Assembly: GCA_016802295.1 (NCBI GenBank)
Contig: JAESIW010000162.1
Location: 103,802 to 167,801 of the forward strand
Origin: Brachionus rotundiformis
Taxonomy: Eukaryota; Rotifera; Eurotatoria; Ploima; Brachionidae
Length of the DNA stretch: 64,000 nucleotides
Reading direction: 5' to 3'
Of this stretch, positions 11,987 through 22,866 are shown piece after piece. Numbering within the stretch: position 1 is the first letter of the stretch; every line of letters starts with the position of its first letter. Position numbers and translations under genes: made by a program. The notes under the pieces were generated by a model. That model ran no database searches. It worked only from the letters and a program-made list of their open reading frames with translations, and was not told the DNA's origin.

Positions 11987-13520
11987 ATGGATTTTGAAAA
12001 AGTAGACATTAAAAACAAAGTTGTTCGAGTGACCAGCGTAGCGGATAGAAAGATACTGCCGTTCAAAAATCAAAATTATAATTCATTGAAACAAGATTGT
12101 CTCAGATATGGTCGATTGTTTGAAGATCCAGACTTTCCAACTACGGATCGCAGCATGTTCTACACTCAGCCGGTCCCATATGGCACAAAATGGAAGCGAC
12201 CATCTGAAATTTGCTCCAATCCAGTATTTGTACATGATGAAGTTAATTCAAATGATTTGGATCAAGGATATCTTGGCAATTGTTGGTTCATTGCTGGTTG
12301 TTCTGCCATTGCACTTGTTCCAGAATTGTTCGCAAATATCGTACCAAAAGACCAGGATATAGATGGTCCAAATTATGCCGGAATTTTCCGATTTCATTTT
12401 TGGAATTATGGCAATTGGGTTGAAGTGGTGATAGATGATCGTCTGCCTGTTGATTCGAATAACAAATTGTTGTTTTGCAGCAATAAACAAGAGCCAAATG
12501 AATTCTGGGCTGCTTTGCTTGAAAAAGCTTATGCCAAATTATCTGGCTGTTATGAGAATTTGGATGGTGGTCACACGACTGATGCTCTCATAGACATGAC
12601 AGGTGGTATTCAGGAAACATTTGAAATTAAAGAAATGAGACGCGAATCGCTTAAAAATGACATTTGGAAAGTGTTGGTATGTTCTAGGAGGCACAAATCA
12701 TTGATTGGAGCATCGATTGCACCAAATCCAAGAGTCAGAGAAGCCAGATTGTACAATGGTCTTGTAATGGGACAGTAAGAATTTTTGGAAATATTATTTT
12801 TTTGGGAGAATTTTAATTTATGATTATAATAAGTGAAGTTATTAAACTCTAAGACTAATTATTATTATGTTATTTTGTTTAATTTTTAATTAAGATAAAT
12901 TAGAAAAAATTTTAAAAGGGTCTTGCTTTGAACACAATTTGTTTATATTTATAGTTATTAACCAAAAAAAATATCAAGATTATTAATATTTTTATTATAA
13001 ATTAATTTAAAATAACTTGATAAACTAATAGTTTATATCTTGACAAGTGCCTATACAGTGACTGGTGTGGCTTGTATTGAATTAAATGGACGTGATGTAA
13101 ATCTGATTCGGGTCAGAAATCCATGGGGAAATGAAGTAATATATTCCTAAAAAATTTAATTAAAAAAAAATAATAATTTTAATTAAGGTAGAATGGAAAG
13201 GTTCCTGGTCAGATAATTCGTACGATTGGTACAATATTTCTGATGATATCAAACAAGCTCTTGGATACAAAAGAATGCCAGATGGTGAATTTTGGATGAG
13301 GTAAACAATACCAATATTCATTTTATAACTCTAATTAAAACTAACTTAAAGTTTTGATGACTTTTTCTACAACTTTGAAACAGTTCAATTGTGCAATCTA
13401 ACGCCGGACGCATTCGCAGATGAAATTCTAAGTAGTCAGGACAAATCGAAGTTAACATGGAAGTTAACCTCATATCATGGAGAATGGTTTTTAAAGCAAA
13501 AAGAAGAAAACTTTTACTAA
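11987..13520 (+). CDS. Calpain-type cysteine protease, catalytic core only (intact triad)
   Basis: Ca2+-dependent intracellular cysteine protease. Exons 11987-12774, 13048-13135, 13188-13300 and 13352-13520 give 385 aa. The CysPc domain fills the protein: FKNQNYNSLKQDC, KRPSEICSNPVF, then DLDQGYLGNCWF with oxyanion Gln93 and nucleophile Cys99. GGHTTDALIDMTGG follows, then GHAYTVTG, whose His263 is built across the exon 1/2 junction, and VRNPWGNEVEWKGSWSD with Asn287. All catalytic residues are present. The protein stops right after the core (SYHGEW plus a short tail), so the C2-like domain III and EF-hand domain found in classical calpains are missing. A GTTTTT donor just after that Trp with an acceptor at about 13534 would give another short tail but not restore domain III. 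It is in tandem with a catalytically dead paralogue 0.8 kb downstream. Confidence 0.88.
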
Positions 13521-14323
13521 TATATTATCTTAGGATTCCGGGTGAATTTATTTGTTTAGTTTTCTAATTAAATATTAAATTAATAAATTATTAAAAAATA
13601 ATCAGATTTATTAATACTAGCCTGTTTTTTAGCATTATTCTCATTTTAATTCATTAAGTAAACCAAATTAGACTTGCTATCATTAGACAATAAATTCAGC
13701 AATCAACCTTAATGCAATTGATCCTTGTAAACAAGCAAATAAATAAATAAATAACTTTTATTTGAATAAACATTTTGTATAAACTTTTATTTGTCAAATC
13801 AAAAAGGTTTTAAAACAAAAATGTCAATTATCTTATTGTTTAATTAATTGACTAGCTTAATTAAAGTATTACTTTAGAGAAAATTAATTTATCAAATAAA
13901 GTTAAAATTTAGATTTTTAGATTTATTTTTCCTAAATGATTAAAACAAAATATCTTGACTTAAATTTTTAAATTTCATATTTTTACTTAATTTTTTCTTT
14001 TTAAAGATAAAATAAAATAAATTTAACAAAAATATCAAGATAAAATTAACAAAAAATTCTCTGATTTGTGAAAAAAATTTCAGGATCCTTAATTGGCAAG
14101 ATTAATCGAAACTTTTTTTGTAATTAATGAATTGTTGTCATCAGGAAAAAAATTTAATCTATCAAATCTTAATTCGACGCAATTTATTTTTCCAATCACG
14201 ATATATCCCATTTGTATTAAAATATATAAAGACCTAAATCCTCTAGGACACAAATTAAATCCGATTATACATCTATAAATACACTGAACATTTTTCTTTT
14301 AAATAATATTAACATTACTGGAA
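13521..14323. other. Intergenic DNA between the two calpain genes
   Basis: AT-rich spacer of 803 bp. No remnant of a domain III or EF-hand exon was recognised here, so the first calpain appears to end at its stop rather than continue. A TATA-like sequence lies near the right end. Confidence 0.5.
14274..14281 (+). promoter_or_regulatory. TATA-box candidate of the calpain-like pseudoprotease
   Basis: TATAAATA lies 43 bp before the ATG at 14324, in a place that would allow a 5' UTR of about 15-20 nt. In such AT-rich DNA this motif occurs by chance, so support is positional only. Confidence 0.35.
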
Positions 14324-16284
14324 ATGGAAAGCAGCCAGCTTAACTTGGAAAATCGCATTGTTCGCATTGATGATGGCTTGGACAAAAAAATAATTCTGTT
14401 CAAGAACCAAAATTACGAAACCATCAAAAGCTCGTGTTTATTGAATAAAAACATTTTCGAGGATTCAACCTTTACGCCAGAAGATGTTGGTCTAAATGTA
14501 AAAAAAAGATCAATTGGTAAAATAGTTTGGAAAAGACCTACAGAGCTATGTGAAAATCCGTATTTTATTTCTGATCAATTAAAAATTATGGATCTATCGT
14601 CCGGAATATTAAAAAATTGTAAAAAATAGTTGATTATATTTATATTTATTTTAATTTAATATAAGATAGTTAATTAATTATATTAATAATTTAATTTTAA
14701 GCCAACTTCATTTGTGCTTGTTCTTCATTGATCTTGAATGAAAAGCTTTTTCAATTCATTATGGCACAAAATCAGGATTTCAATGGTTCCAGTTATGCAG
14801 GAATATTTCATTTTAGATTTTGGTATTATGGTAAATGGGTTGATGTGTGTGTTGATGACAAAATTCCTGTTGATTCGGAAGATAATTTCATACTTTCACA
14901 TAATAGTGTGAACAGAAACGAGTTTTGGCTGCCGTTGTTTGAAAAAGCGTATGCAAAGCTGCTTGGTAGCTATGAAATTATTGCCAATATGACAATGCGA
15001 GACATAATGGTGGATTTAAGTGGTGCATTTGTGGAACAATTTGATATAAAAAATTTAAAAAATGAAAATAGAAAGAAGGAAATGTGTCAATTTTTAAATG
15101 AAAGTTTGGCTAATGGAAGTTTGGTGCGCAGTTACATTGAGCCTAATCCGAAAATAAGAGGTACACGCTTGGCAAACGGGTTGGCTCTTGATCGGTATTG
15201 AACATAAAAATTATTTGAATAAGTTTTTTTGGTTTTTATTTTTTACAAATTAAAATTTAGATATTATGTGGTGAGTAAGTTAATTAGCGTGATTGATGAT
15301 GAAAAAATGCTTAATCTTATACAAATAAGTAATCCATGGGACAAAAAAGTTGTTTTCAAAATCCTTTTTTCTTTTAAATAATAATCTATGCATTAGATTG
15401 ATTGGAGATTGCCATGGTGTGATAAAGTTAACAAGCTTAGGAAAATGAATCAACAAATTGACACAATACTTGGTCAAAATGAAAATAATGATGATGGTCA
15501 GTTCTGGATCACGTAAAAATCCTTTTTTTTCTCTTTTTTTCCCACTTAAATTTTGTAAACTTTTTCAAAAAGTTTCGATGACTTTTACCATTATTTTGAA
15601 CAAATTTTCATTTGTGAATTTACCAACGATTGTTTTTTCATTGATAAAACAAATCAAAAATGGAATGTTTTTTCCTATCATGGTGAATGGAAATTTAACA
15701 AAATTAAAATTGGCTTAAAACAAGCCGAGCATGAATATTGGAGAAACCCACAGCTATTTTTCAAACTTGATAATGGTTCTATGGAAAAAATGAGCTTAAT
15801 TGTGTCTCTGCACCAAAAGAACATTACTGATGATGTTGAGGCGTTCATTCAGTTTCGCATTTACCGAGTATTGGACGATAATTTGGCAAACGAGGCCAAC
15901 AAGAACTGTTCTCGATTGTATGCCAAACATTTGGACAAAGTAGTATCATCTGGGTGCTATGTAAACTCGAATGAAATAACGAGACGATTTAAACTTGCGC
16001 CTGGCAATTATGTTATTATTCCAAGTTGCTATGATTCTCGTAAAGCACAATTTGTCTTGAGAATTGGCACTGAGACACCAGTTGACCATGATAATTCTAC
16101 AATTCTCGAAGAGTTTAAAAGCTTTTTGGACAAAGAGGACATATATTTTCCCATTCAAAATACTCAAATGTCAAATGAAGACAAGTATTTGGTTATTACT
16201 GAGTGCAAATTTTACATAGATGATTTGGCTCATAGGGACATTGATCAACTTAACAGGAAAAAAACCAATAAATTTTTCAATTAA
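14324..16284 (+). CDS. Calpain-like protein with degenerate active site (pseudoprotease) and domain III
   Basis: Five exons (14324-14618, 14702-15194, 15261-15348, 15397-15512, 15573-16284) give 567 aa. It aligns without gaps with the upstream calpain through the first 289 residues (FKNQNYETIKSSC, WKRPTELCENPYF, YAGIFHFRFWYYGKWVDV, EFWLPLFEKAYAKLLGSYE). The catalytic positions are altered: Gln93 is Ser, Cys99 is Ser (LKNSNF instead of LGNCWF) and His263 is Arg; Asn287 (SNPW) remains. Intact splicing and a long open frame argue for a maintained gene, not a decayed one. Residues from about 410 form the C2-like domain III (RNPQLFFKL..., ANKNCSRLYAKHLDKVVSSG, RRFKLAPGNYVIIPS, FVLRIGTE), absent from its neighbour. 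There is no EF-hand domain. A regulatory or scaffolding role is inference. Confidence 0.88.
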
Positions 16285-16423
16285 AAATTTTATTAAATAG
16301 TTATTAAATAGATTTGTATTTAGCTGTTAGTTAGAAATTTAGATTACATTTTTTATTGTTTTTTTTTTATTTGTTAGTTAATAAAAAATTGATAAAAAAT
16401 TTCTGTCCTTTTTATATTCTAAA

Positions 16424-17266
16424 TTAAATAAATTTTAACTTCTTCAGAATTGGAAACATTTTTTGAACCAATTTGTGATCGTATTTTGGAATTTTATTAA
16501 ACAAACGACCATAATTGTCTGATTTAAATGAAATTTTTAATTTTCGAGAATAATCGATTGCCAAAAATTTGGCTATTTTGTTCTGATAATAATTCGAATT
16601 GGCCAATAATTTATCATACCTAATCATCATGCAACTAGCCGTGCCAACTTTTTGGCAATTTTCATATGCAACTGAATTAAATTGATTCCATTCTTTTAGT
16701 TTTTGCAAAAAATTTTTAAATGTCTGATTACCAATTGTTTGCGAATAGGCCACCTCACGGCCATCTCTAACCAAATAAATAAACTTAGAATTTGGAAATA
16801 CTTCCTTATAGAATTCAATCAAAAGTGCATTTCTTTTTTCAATTGAACAAACATATTCATTTTGCGTTAAAACACCATTTGATAATATGTAATATGTGAA
16901 TAAGCCAATTGCTTTGTTTATATTTTCGTTTTCCAATTTGGCATTTTTGATAAAACTTATTTTTAATTTTTGAACATCCTTTACAAACTGTTTAAAGTCA
17001 ATTGCTGTTTTTGCACCATGGTCAGCAATTTTAATTAAATGAGATGCTCTTAGGAAAGAGTTGATGGTATCCAGGCCAGACTCTTTATCACCACTGACGA
17101 AAAGCATTCGGCGATCAAATATTTGGTTCAAAAAATACCTCGAGCTATTTACCGATTTTTCTTCAATCACAATTTCCTTATCATATTTGCCGTACTTTTT
17201 ACTAAAACAATATAACAAAATAATTTGTATGGTTGTATAAATAATTAATTTGGACTTAATTTTCAT
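16424..17266 (-). CDS. Divergent tyrosylprotein-sulfotransferase-like protein, degenerate cofactor loop
   Basis: Single exon, 280 aa, with an N-terminal membrane-anchor-like segment (LIIYTTIQIILLYCF), as in type II Golgi proteins. The sulfotransferase fold is shown by FPNSKFIYLVRDGREVAYSQ, the 3'-phosphate-binding region for PAPS, and by IRYDKLL. The 5'-phosphosulfate loop, VGGxxSSGTSLVR in the two related genes nearby, is reduced to VSGDKESGLDTI. The C-terminal NWVGKI signature is also missing, and the catalytic CGxE region is not recognisable. It is probably inactive or has a changed specificity (inference). It is divergently arranged with the sulfotransferase-like gene at 17584, sharing a 317-bp upstream region. 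Confidence 0.72.
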   Translation of the reverse strand: MKIKSKLIIYTTIQIILLYCFSKKYGKYDKEIVIEEKSVNSSRYFLNQIFDRRMLFVSGDKESGLDTINSFLRASHLIKIADHGAKTAIDFKQFVKDVQKLKISFIKNAKLENENINKAIGLFTYYILSNGVLTQNEYVCSIEKRNALLIEFYKEVFPNSKFIYLVRDGREVAYSQTIGNQTFKNFLQKLKEWNQFNSVAYENCQKVGTASCMMIRYDKLLANSNYYQNKIAKFLAIDYSRKLKISFKSDNYGRLFNKIPKYDHKLVQKMFPILKKLKFI

Positions 17267-17583
17267 TTTAGGTTTTTTTTTCTCCAGATTGATTAATTGA
17301 CAACTAATAATTTTTAATTAGTTGTAAAAATAAAAATAAATATTATATTATTTGTGTAAAATAAAATTGAAGAAATTATTTAAATTATTTTCTACTTAAT
17401 TTAAAACATATTTTGACTAAAAATTATACTTTCTGCTCATCTATTCAAAATTATCTGTCATATGTGGATGATTTATAAATTTAAATTCGGTGATGTGTTA
17501 ATTTTAAGAAAAGCAAAGAGTAAATTTTTTTATTATAATATTAAATTAATATTAAAATATATTTTTTAATATTTACAAAAAAA
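17267..17583. promoter_or_regulatory. Shared upstream region of two divergent sulfotransferase-like genes
   Basis: 317 bp between the ATG at 17266 (minus strand) and the ATG at 17584 (plus strand). Both promoters must lie here or overlap the genes. No clear TATA box or other motif stands out from the AT background. Confidence 0.4.
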
Positions 17584-18453
17584 ATGAAACAAGATAATTT
17601 TGTTTTTTTAGCATTGATAGTGCAATTTACTATTCTTTTGTCATTTACATATGACCAGAAATATACCATTAAAAATGTAAATAAAATATTTAGTTTTGAG
17701 GATGTTTTAAACGAGCCGTTGATTTTAGTAGGAGGTTACATGAGCTCTGGTACATCTTTGGTTAGATCGATTTTAGATGTTCATCCAGATTGTAAATGTG
17801 GTCCAGAAATTAAGATTGCTTTTGATACAATTAAGACTTTGAAACGACTGAATGAGACCGGTGTAAGCAAAGATATGATAATAAAAGCCTATGGCATATT
17901 TGCATATTTTAACTATATGATGAATGTAGCGCCTACATATTACATTTGTAATAAAGAGCCTGGAAATCATAGAAATATAAGTTTTTTTAAACAAGTCTTT
18001 CCAAAATCAAAATTTGTCATGGTAGTCCGAGATGGTCGTGAAGTTTCTTTCTCATGGATAAAACGCAATCGTTTAAAAAAGAATTTCAAAAGATTTTTTA
18101 ACATTTTAAAAACATGGAATTATAGAAGTAAACTAGCCTACAATCAATGTATTGAAACAGGTGATGACTATTGCAAGATGGTTTATTACCACAAATTGGT
18201 AACTAATCCAGAACAAGAAATCCGTAGCATGGCAACATTTTTGAATCTTACGTGGACTGACAAGTTTTTAAGTCATCAAAAATATTTGGGCAAAGACATC
18301 AAACTTGCCAAGCGTGAGTACTCTTTGTATGGCTTGAAAAAAGAGATAAATGATGATTCATTGAACAACTGGGTTGGTAAAATCAGTGATTACAATGAAG
18401 AAAAGGTCGCAAACGAAATAGACATGCTTCGAACCTATAAATTTATTAAATAA
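17584..18453 (+). CDS. Tyrosylprotein-sulfotransferase-like Golgi enzyme (paralogue 1)
   Basis: Single exon, 289 aa, shorter than vertebrate TPST (about 370 aa). An N-terminal hydrophobic segment (FVFLALIVQFTILLSF) suggests a Golgi signal anchor. Sulfotransferase motifs: LVGGYMSSGTSLVRSILDVH (5'-phosphosulfate loop), CKCGPEIK (the position of the TPST catalytic Glu), CNKEPGNH (compare NKDP in TPST), FVMVVRDGREVSFSW (PAPS 3'-phosphate binding) and NNWVGKISDYNEE, the TPST C-terminal signature. The expected reaction is sulfate transfer from PAPS to tyrosine in secreted proteins, but the acceptor is unproven. From 18148 to 18438 the DNA is almost identical to the paralogue at 25069, while the 5' halves differ widely. 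Confidence 0.82.
   Translation: MKQDNFVFLALIVQFTILLSFTYDQKYTIKNVNKIFSFEDVLNEPLILVGGYMSSGTSLVRSILDVHPDCKCGPEIKIAFDTIKTLKRLNETGVSKDMIIKAYGIFAYFNYMMNVAPTYYICNKEPGNHRNISFFKQVFPKSKFVMVVRDGREVSFSWIKRNRLKKNFKRFFNILKTWNYRSKLAYNQCIETGDDYCKMVYYHKLVTNPEQEIRSMATFLNLTWTDKFLSHQKYLGKDIKLAKREYSLYGLKKEINDDSLNNWVGKISDYNEEKVANEIDMLRTYKFIK
18148..18438 (+). repeat. Near-identical tract shared with the paralogue at 25654-25944 (gene conversion)
   Basis: 291 bp, offset exactly 7506 bp from its partner, with one mismatch seen (G at 18180, A at 25686). It starts at the Cys codon of the NQCIETGDDYC region and ends 15 bp before the stop codon. Upstream of it the two genes differ at many third positions. Confidence 0.85.
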
Positions 18454-18757
18454 TATTTCAAATTTTATTTTATGAATATTTTTTTATATTTTTTAAATAT
18501 AAATTATAGTTTATTATTAAATTTCAAATATTGGAAGATTCTAGATCTAAAAATTAAATTTTTCATTTTGAAATTATTTTATATTTAGTAAAAAATAAGA
18601 TTAGTTTAAAATTTAATTTATTTTAAAAATTTTTTATAAATTTTTTTCTTGACAGTAAATATAATTTAACTTTTAATTTGAATTTTATTCATAATTTTTC
18701 ATTATTATTATCTTAATTTATTTGAAAATAAATTAGTTTTAAAATAGAAATTTTAAA
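18454..18757. other. Intergenic AT-rich DNA upstream of VPS28
   Basis: 304 bp made mainly of A and T runs. It must contain the 3' end of the sulfotransferase-like transcript and the VPS28 promoter. No specific motif was recognised. Confidence 0.4.
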
Positions 18758-19656
18758 ATGGAAGCTCGGCCCGAACTTTTTGAAGTAAAACTTTATTTTT
18801 TTAATTATTAAAAGATAAGTGTCAGTTAATGCTAAATTTAAACAATTAAAGGAAGTTAGATTGTATAAAAATCCGAAAGAACGTGAAAGGTAGTACAAAA
18901 AAATGCTTCAAACAACTTAAATTTTATTTAAGTTATGACAATCAAGCCAATCTATTTGCCATTGTATCAACTTTGGAACATCTGGAAAAAGCGTATATCC
19001 GTGATTGCATAAAACCTAATGAGTAATTTACTAATTTAGATCGTGAAGATTCTTTAAGACATTTTTTTTCTGGTATACAGATATACTTCAGCCTGTGCCA
19101 ATCTTCTGGCGCAGTATAAGATTGCATTTAAACTTGTTGAAACGGAATTTAAAACAATTGAAGATTTTTTAAAAAGATTTAAAGTAATTATATTAATTAT
19201 TAAAAAGATAAATTTAATTAAAATCTGAATAATTAGGTTCATTTCCCTATTGCAATAGCTCGTATTAAAGAGGACAGACCCATAACTATTAAGGATGACA
19301 AAGGAACTTCAAGTAAACTAATAGCACAGACCGTATCGGTAATATAAATTATAATTAGATAATAAAAGGAAATATTTTTTTGATAAAAACTTTAGTTACT
19401 AATTACACTAATGGATAAATTAAGATTAGAAATAAAAGCGAATGATGAGATACAGCCTGATTTAAGAGAACTGATAGACGTTATGGGTCGAATAACAAAT
19501 TTGCCATCTGATTTTGATGGTAAAGCTAAATTACAAAAATGGTATGGTCAGCTACAACAGATGAGTGCAACAGATGAAATAGATGAAGCTCAATCTAGAA
19601 ATTTACTTTTAGATTTAGACTCCATTCTGTATGCTTTTAATCACGGATTATTCTAA
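18758..19656 (+). CDS. VPS28: ESCRT-I subunit VPS28
   Basis: Core subunit of ESCRT-I (with TSG101/VPS23, VPS37 and MVB12) for sorting ubiquitinated cargo into multivesicular bodies. Six small exons: 18758-18784, 18852-18889, 18933-19022, 19081-19183, 19237-19338 and 19396-19656, 621 nt, 206 aa (human 221). The first exon encodes only nine residues (MEARPELFE). Diagnostic sequence runs EVRLYKNPKERE, LEHLEKAYIRDCIKPNEYTS (joined across an intron), ARIKEDRPITIKDDKG, then the C-terminal four-helix domain LMDKLRLEIKANDEIQPDLRE...MSATDEIDEAQSRNLLLDL. Length and content are normal. Its 3' end faces the left copy of the inverted VWA gene duplication. Confidence 0.95.
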
Positions 19657-20055
19657 ATAATTTTTAATAATTCTTTAAAAAATTAATCAATTGCTTTTCT
19701 TAAAGATATGATACAAGTTTTATTTAAATATTTAAACATTAATTTAGTACTTTATATTTAAATAAATAAATAAAAATGAAAAATTAAATTAGAAATATAA
19801 ATTAGAAATAAATGTACCTGTTTATAGTAAAATTGTTCAAATTTTTAATAAATTTAAATTTTTTTTTTGATCTGAATGTTTAATAAAGTAAAATTCAGTA
19901 AAAAGATATCTAGTCTATTAAAGATATGTAGTGGTTTAGATTTGAAATAAAATATTTTATTTTTAGTTTAATATGATTATTTATTTTTATTTAAAAAAAA
20001 ATATAAAATAAAAAAATTATAGTTAATTTACATTTAAGAAAGAAAAAAGAAGAAA
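19657..20055. other. Convergent intergenic DNA containing the outer end of the left palindrome arm
   Basis: 399 bp between the convergent VPS28 and VWA genes. From about 19883 it belongs to the inverted repeat. The first part is AT-rich with no recognisable feature. Confidence 0.45.
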
Positions 20056-21678
20056 TTATTTAAAATTGCGAGCTATGACTTTTTTGGCCAGACGTCTTGC
20101 TCTATTAATGTCAATAAATTCTTCCTCTTCTTCAACTGTTTCAGTTACTAATTCAGTTGATGAAGAATCTTTTCTAAGTTTTTTGTTTTTATTTTCTTTT
20201 TCACTCTCTGACTCTGAGTCTTTAGTTTTTTCACTTGTTTTTCTCTTTTTAGTTGTTTTTTCATTATTTAAATTAACATCAGTCAACATCGATAATTTCT
20301 TTTTTCGCTCTTCAATTTCTTTAATTCGTTTAGATCGTCTAAGTCCACGTGAAGAAAATTTAAAAGAATTTTTCGATGGCTTCTTTACTACTTTTGTAGA
20401 TGGTTTTGGCTTTCGAGTTGTCACTGGCTTGATCAAAGGTTTTTTAGCTATTTTTGCTGTTGTTGAAAAAGGTGTAAAACCTCGTTTTGAGAAGTGTGAT
20501 TTTTTCGACAAGAAGGTATCATTTATTAGAGATACATGTTTGTCTTTGGCAAGTTTTTTCATTTCTTCAAGAGTATTTGTTTTAGACAATTCTTTTGTAT
20601 TGTCTGTTATTTCTATGTCTGTTTTAAGCTTGTTTATACTATCGAGAGATTTTTTTGAATTTAATATTTCATGAACTCGTTTAGTTAGCTCCTCTTCGTC
20701 AATTCTGGAGCCTTTTTCTGTTGCTTCTTTTATCAGATCATTGTGCACTTGAGCAATCATTTTTTCCATTGATATTTCTTCTCTTGTGCCGCCAACAATA
20801 ACATTTGACAAGTTGGCTGCATCATCAAGATTTACATATTGACCACCGGTTATTAAGCACAATGCAATAAAAAATTGCCTAAATGAATTCAGTGCAGGTT
20901 CACAACCAGCACAATACAAAGTAATTCCCTTCTGAGCCATTTTGTGCGCTATTTCAACTGGATCATTTTTCAAAGGACATCCATCGGGCATCGAATCACC
21001 AACACATCCTAAACCATGTGGTGGAGCGTCAGCAATCAATATCACTACTTTGACTGCATCAACTCTCCACTCCAATTTTTCTAAACAATCTCTAAATGCA
21101 CAACACATAGACTCTGGACAATCACCACCACCATACGCTGTCGTATTAGTTAGTTTTGTTTTTACTTTTAAGATATCGTCTGTAAATTCATTTACTTCAG
21201 TTATGTATGTTACATCTTGTGGAGGATGGTCTCGATAATTTACCAAACCGACTCTCAGAGAACACTTCTCTGATTTTATTATCTCATCACAAATATTTGT
21301 AATATTCTAAATTAACAAAACATAATACAATTATCTCAGATTAAATAAAATTATATTAATTTTACTTGTTTGGCATGGTTTATATATGATCCCATACTCG
21401 ACGTAGTATCAAGCATAAATGCCAAATCAATCTTTGAAAAGTCGATACCACTCATCTTTTATATTAGTTTTATTCTTTCCTTAACTAGTAATTTTATTTC
21501 TTATTAATTATTATTAAAGTCCGTAACATTTTCTCTTATTTATACCAATTTTTAGCTATAAACTTAATTTAAAGCAAGTTTTGACAAATTTTCTATTACC
21601 AAAAATATTCAAGTTTTAACATGAATTATTTTTTTAATTTATAATTTTACCCTTTGAAAAATGCCTTTTTTTAATAAA
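19883..21678 (-). repeat. Left arm of a 1.8-kb inverted duplication
   Basis: Reverse-complement match to 23036-24831. Paired coordinates always sum to 44714, so no indel was found over about 1796 bp. Coding parts are identical; the few mismatches lie in the outermost about 60 bp (for example TAATAGACTAG versus TACTAGACTTG). The arms enclose a 1357-bp spacer that holds the EAF gene. The matching region includes the promoter, intron and 3' flank of the VWA gene. Confidence 0.9.
20056..21455 (-). CDS. VWA-domain protein with basic C-terminal tail (left copy)
   Basis: Exons 21455-21366 and 21306-20056 with a 59-nt intron, 446 aa. Residues 1 to about 210 form a von Willebrand A domain: IDLAFMLDTTSSMGSYINHA carries the MIDAS DxTxS metal site, then VGLVNYRDHPPQ, TAYGGGDCPESMCCAFRDCL and VVILIADAPPHG. 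This resembles the VWA module of alpha-kinase VWKA-type and similar intracellular proteins; no kinase domain is present. The tail, about residues 230-446, is Lys/Arg/Ser/Glu-rich, with likely nuclear-localisation stretches (RGLRRSKRIKEIEERKKK, TKKRKTSEKTKD) and an acidic run EEEEEF near the end. The function is unknown. The protein is identical to that of the inverted copy at 23259-24658. Confidence 0.85.
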
Positions 21679-22110
21679 TATGCTATCTAACTTCATTTCA
21701 TTATCTAATTATTTGACCATATAATAATTATTAATTTTATATTTTTTTATAACTTGGTTATTAATTTGCGGATTATTTTACTGTTTTAATTTGAGAGAAA
21801 GTTTTTTTGCTCTTCTTTTATTTAGCCATTTTGATAAGGTCATTATCAGTCATTATCTTAATATCTTTTCTTTTACAAAAAGCTTTACTTTTGTTTAAGG
21901 TTTTTCTTATAAACATATAGCTAAGCTTTGTTCAATGTTTTTGGTTTGCAAGCATATTGGCAGCAAGTTTTGTTTGTCAAATTTAAAGAGATTTTTTAAG
22001 AATTTTAAAATTTTTTTTAACAAAATAAAAAGTCATTAATTATTATTTATTAAATTTAATTATTAAATACATATATATATATTAAAATCTTTTTAAATTT
22101 TATTTTTGTT
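21679..22110. other. Palindrome spacer, left part, downstream of EAF
   Basis: AT-rich DNA between the inner end of the left arm and the EAF stop codon. It is not duplicated and no gene was seen. Confidence 0.45.
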
Positions 22111-22866
22111 TTAGCTATCTAGATCGCTTGTTTCACTCATATTTAAATCATCACCGAATATTTGATCTATAAAAGACAAATTTAGCTAAATTAAACGCTG
22201 ATAAATATTTATTAAGAATGAACTTACCCGCTTTCATAGAAGATACATTTGATGCAATTGGTGAATTTGATTTTGCCTTTAGGCCAGAATTATTTTCCTT
22301 TGCTTTACTTGGTGTTGGATTATTTTTGTTTTCAGTTTTTTTCTTCTTGGTTTCATTAGTTGGCGTGACTGATCTGGGAGTAATTATAGCTGCTTTGCTT
22401 GAGCCTTCTAACCTTGAAAAAATGAGAATAAAAATTAATAATAAATTTTTGAATTATAACCGAACCGGCTCCGTTTTAAAATAAAATTAGACTGGAGACG
22501 CTCTAATGTGAATTCGCCAGTTCTGGTATCGAATATTAAAACGCATTCCTTATTGGATGCAGGCTGTTTGTTACCAGTAAATTGAGTATGCTTCTGAGCT
22601 GAACCTTCTATATGGGGAACCAGTATGGTAACATCATTTTTTGATCCAATTGTTACTTTTCCTTCCTGGTTCTTGTCAATTGAGGCCGGAGTAAAGTCAT
22701 CTAATTAAATATAAATTATCAAAAATTGAAAAATAATTAAAATTTAAAAAAATAATTCAGAACATTTAAAATTATGATAAGATGCTTTGGATCCATTCTG
22801 GAAACTTTTGCCAATATTTAATTCATAAGTTTTATCAATTTCAAGATTCTCAATTAGATCAGACAT
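22111..22866 (-). CDS. EAF: ELL-associated factor (EAF)
   Basis: Transcription-elongation cofactor that binds ELL in super/little elongation complexes on RNA polymerase II. Four exons on the minus strand: 22866-22764, 22700-22466, 22412-22228 and 22166-22111, 579 nt, 192 aa (human EAF1 268, EAF2 260). The N-terminal EAF domain reads LNIGKSFQNGSKASYHNFKY, joined across an intron to DFTPASIDKNQEGKVTIGS, then VTILVPHIEGS, GNKQPASNKECVLIFD and TGEFTLERLQ. After a Ser/Lys-rich linker, the acidic C-terminus DDLNMSETSDLDS matches the family end. The third exon begins RLEGSSKA, parallel to TRAEGSSK in vertebrates. The exon 1 donor GTTCTG and exon 2 donor GTTCGG are atypical but are the only ones that keep frame and homology. 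The gene lies wholly inside the spacer between the two inverted VWA copies. Confidence 0.88.

Noticed and set aside
14093..14278. 61-codon open frame just upstream of the second calpain
   Set aside because: It starts without an ATG and has no calpain or other similarity; it overlaps the likely promoter.
14702..15194. Second calpain as a decayed pseudogene
   Set aside because: All five exons splice in frame, 567 codons are open and domain III is conserved, so it is better described as a pseudoprotease than a pseudogene.
20066..20674. 202-codon open frame antisense to the VWA gene tail (mirrored at 24040-24648)
   Set aside because: It is the complement of the Lys/Glu/Ser-rich tail, giving a Phe/Ser/Leu-rich translation with no family resemblance.
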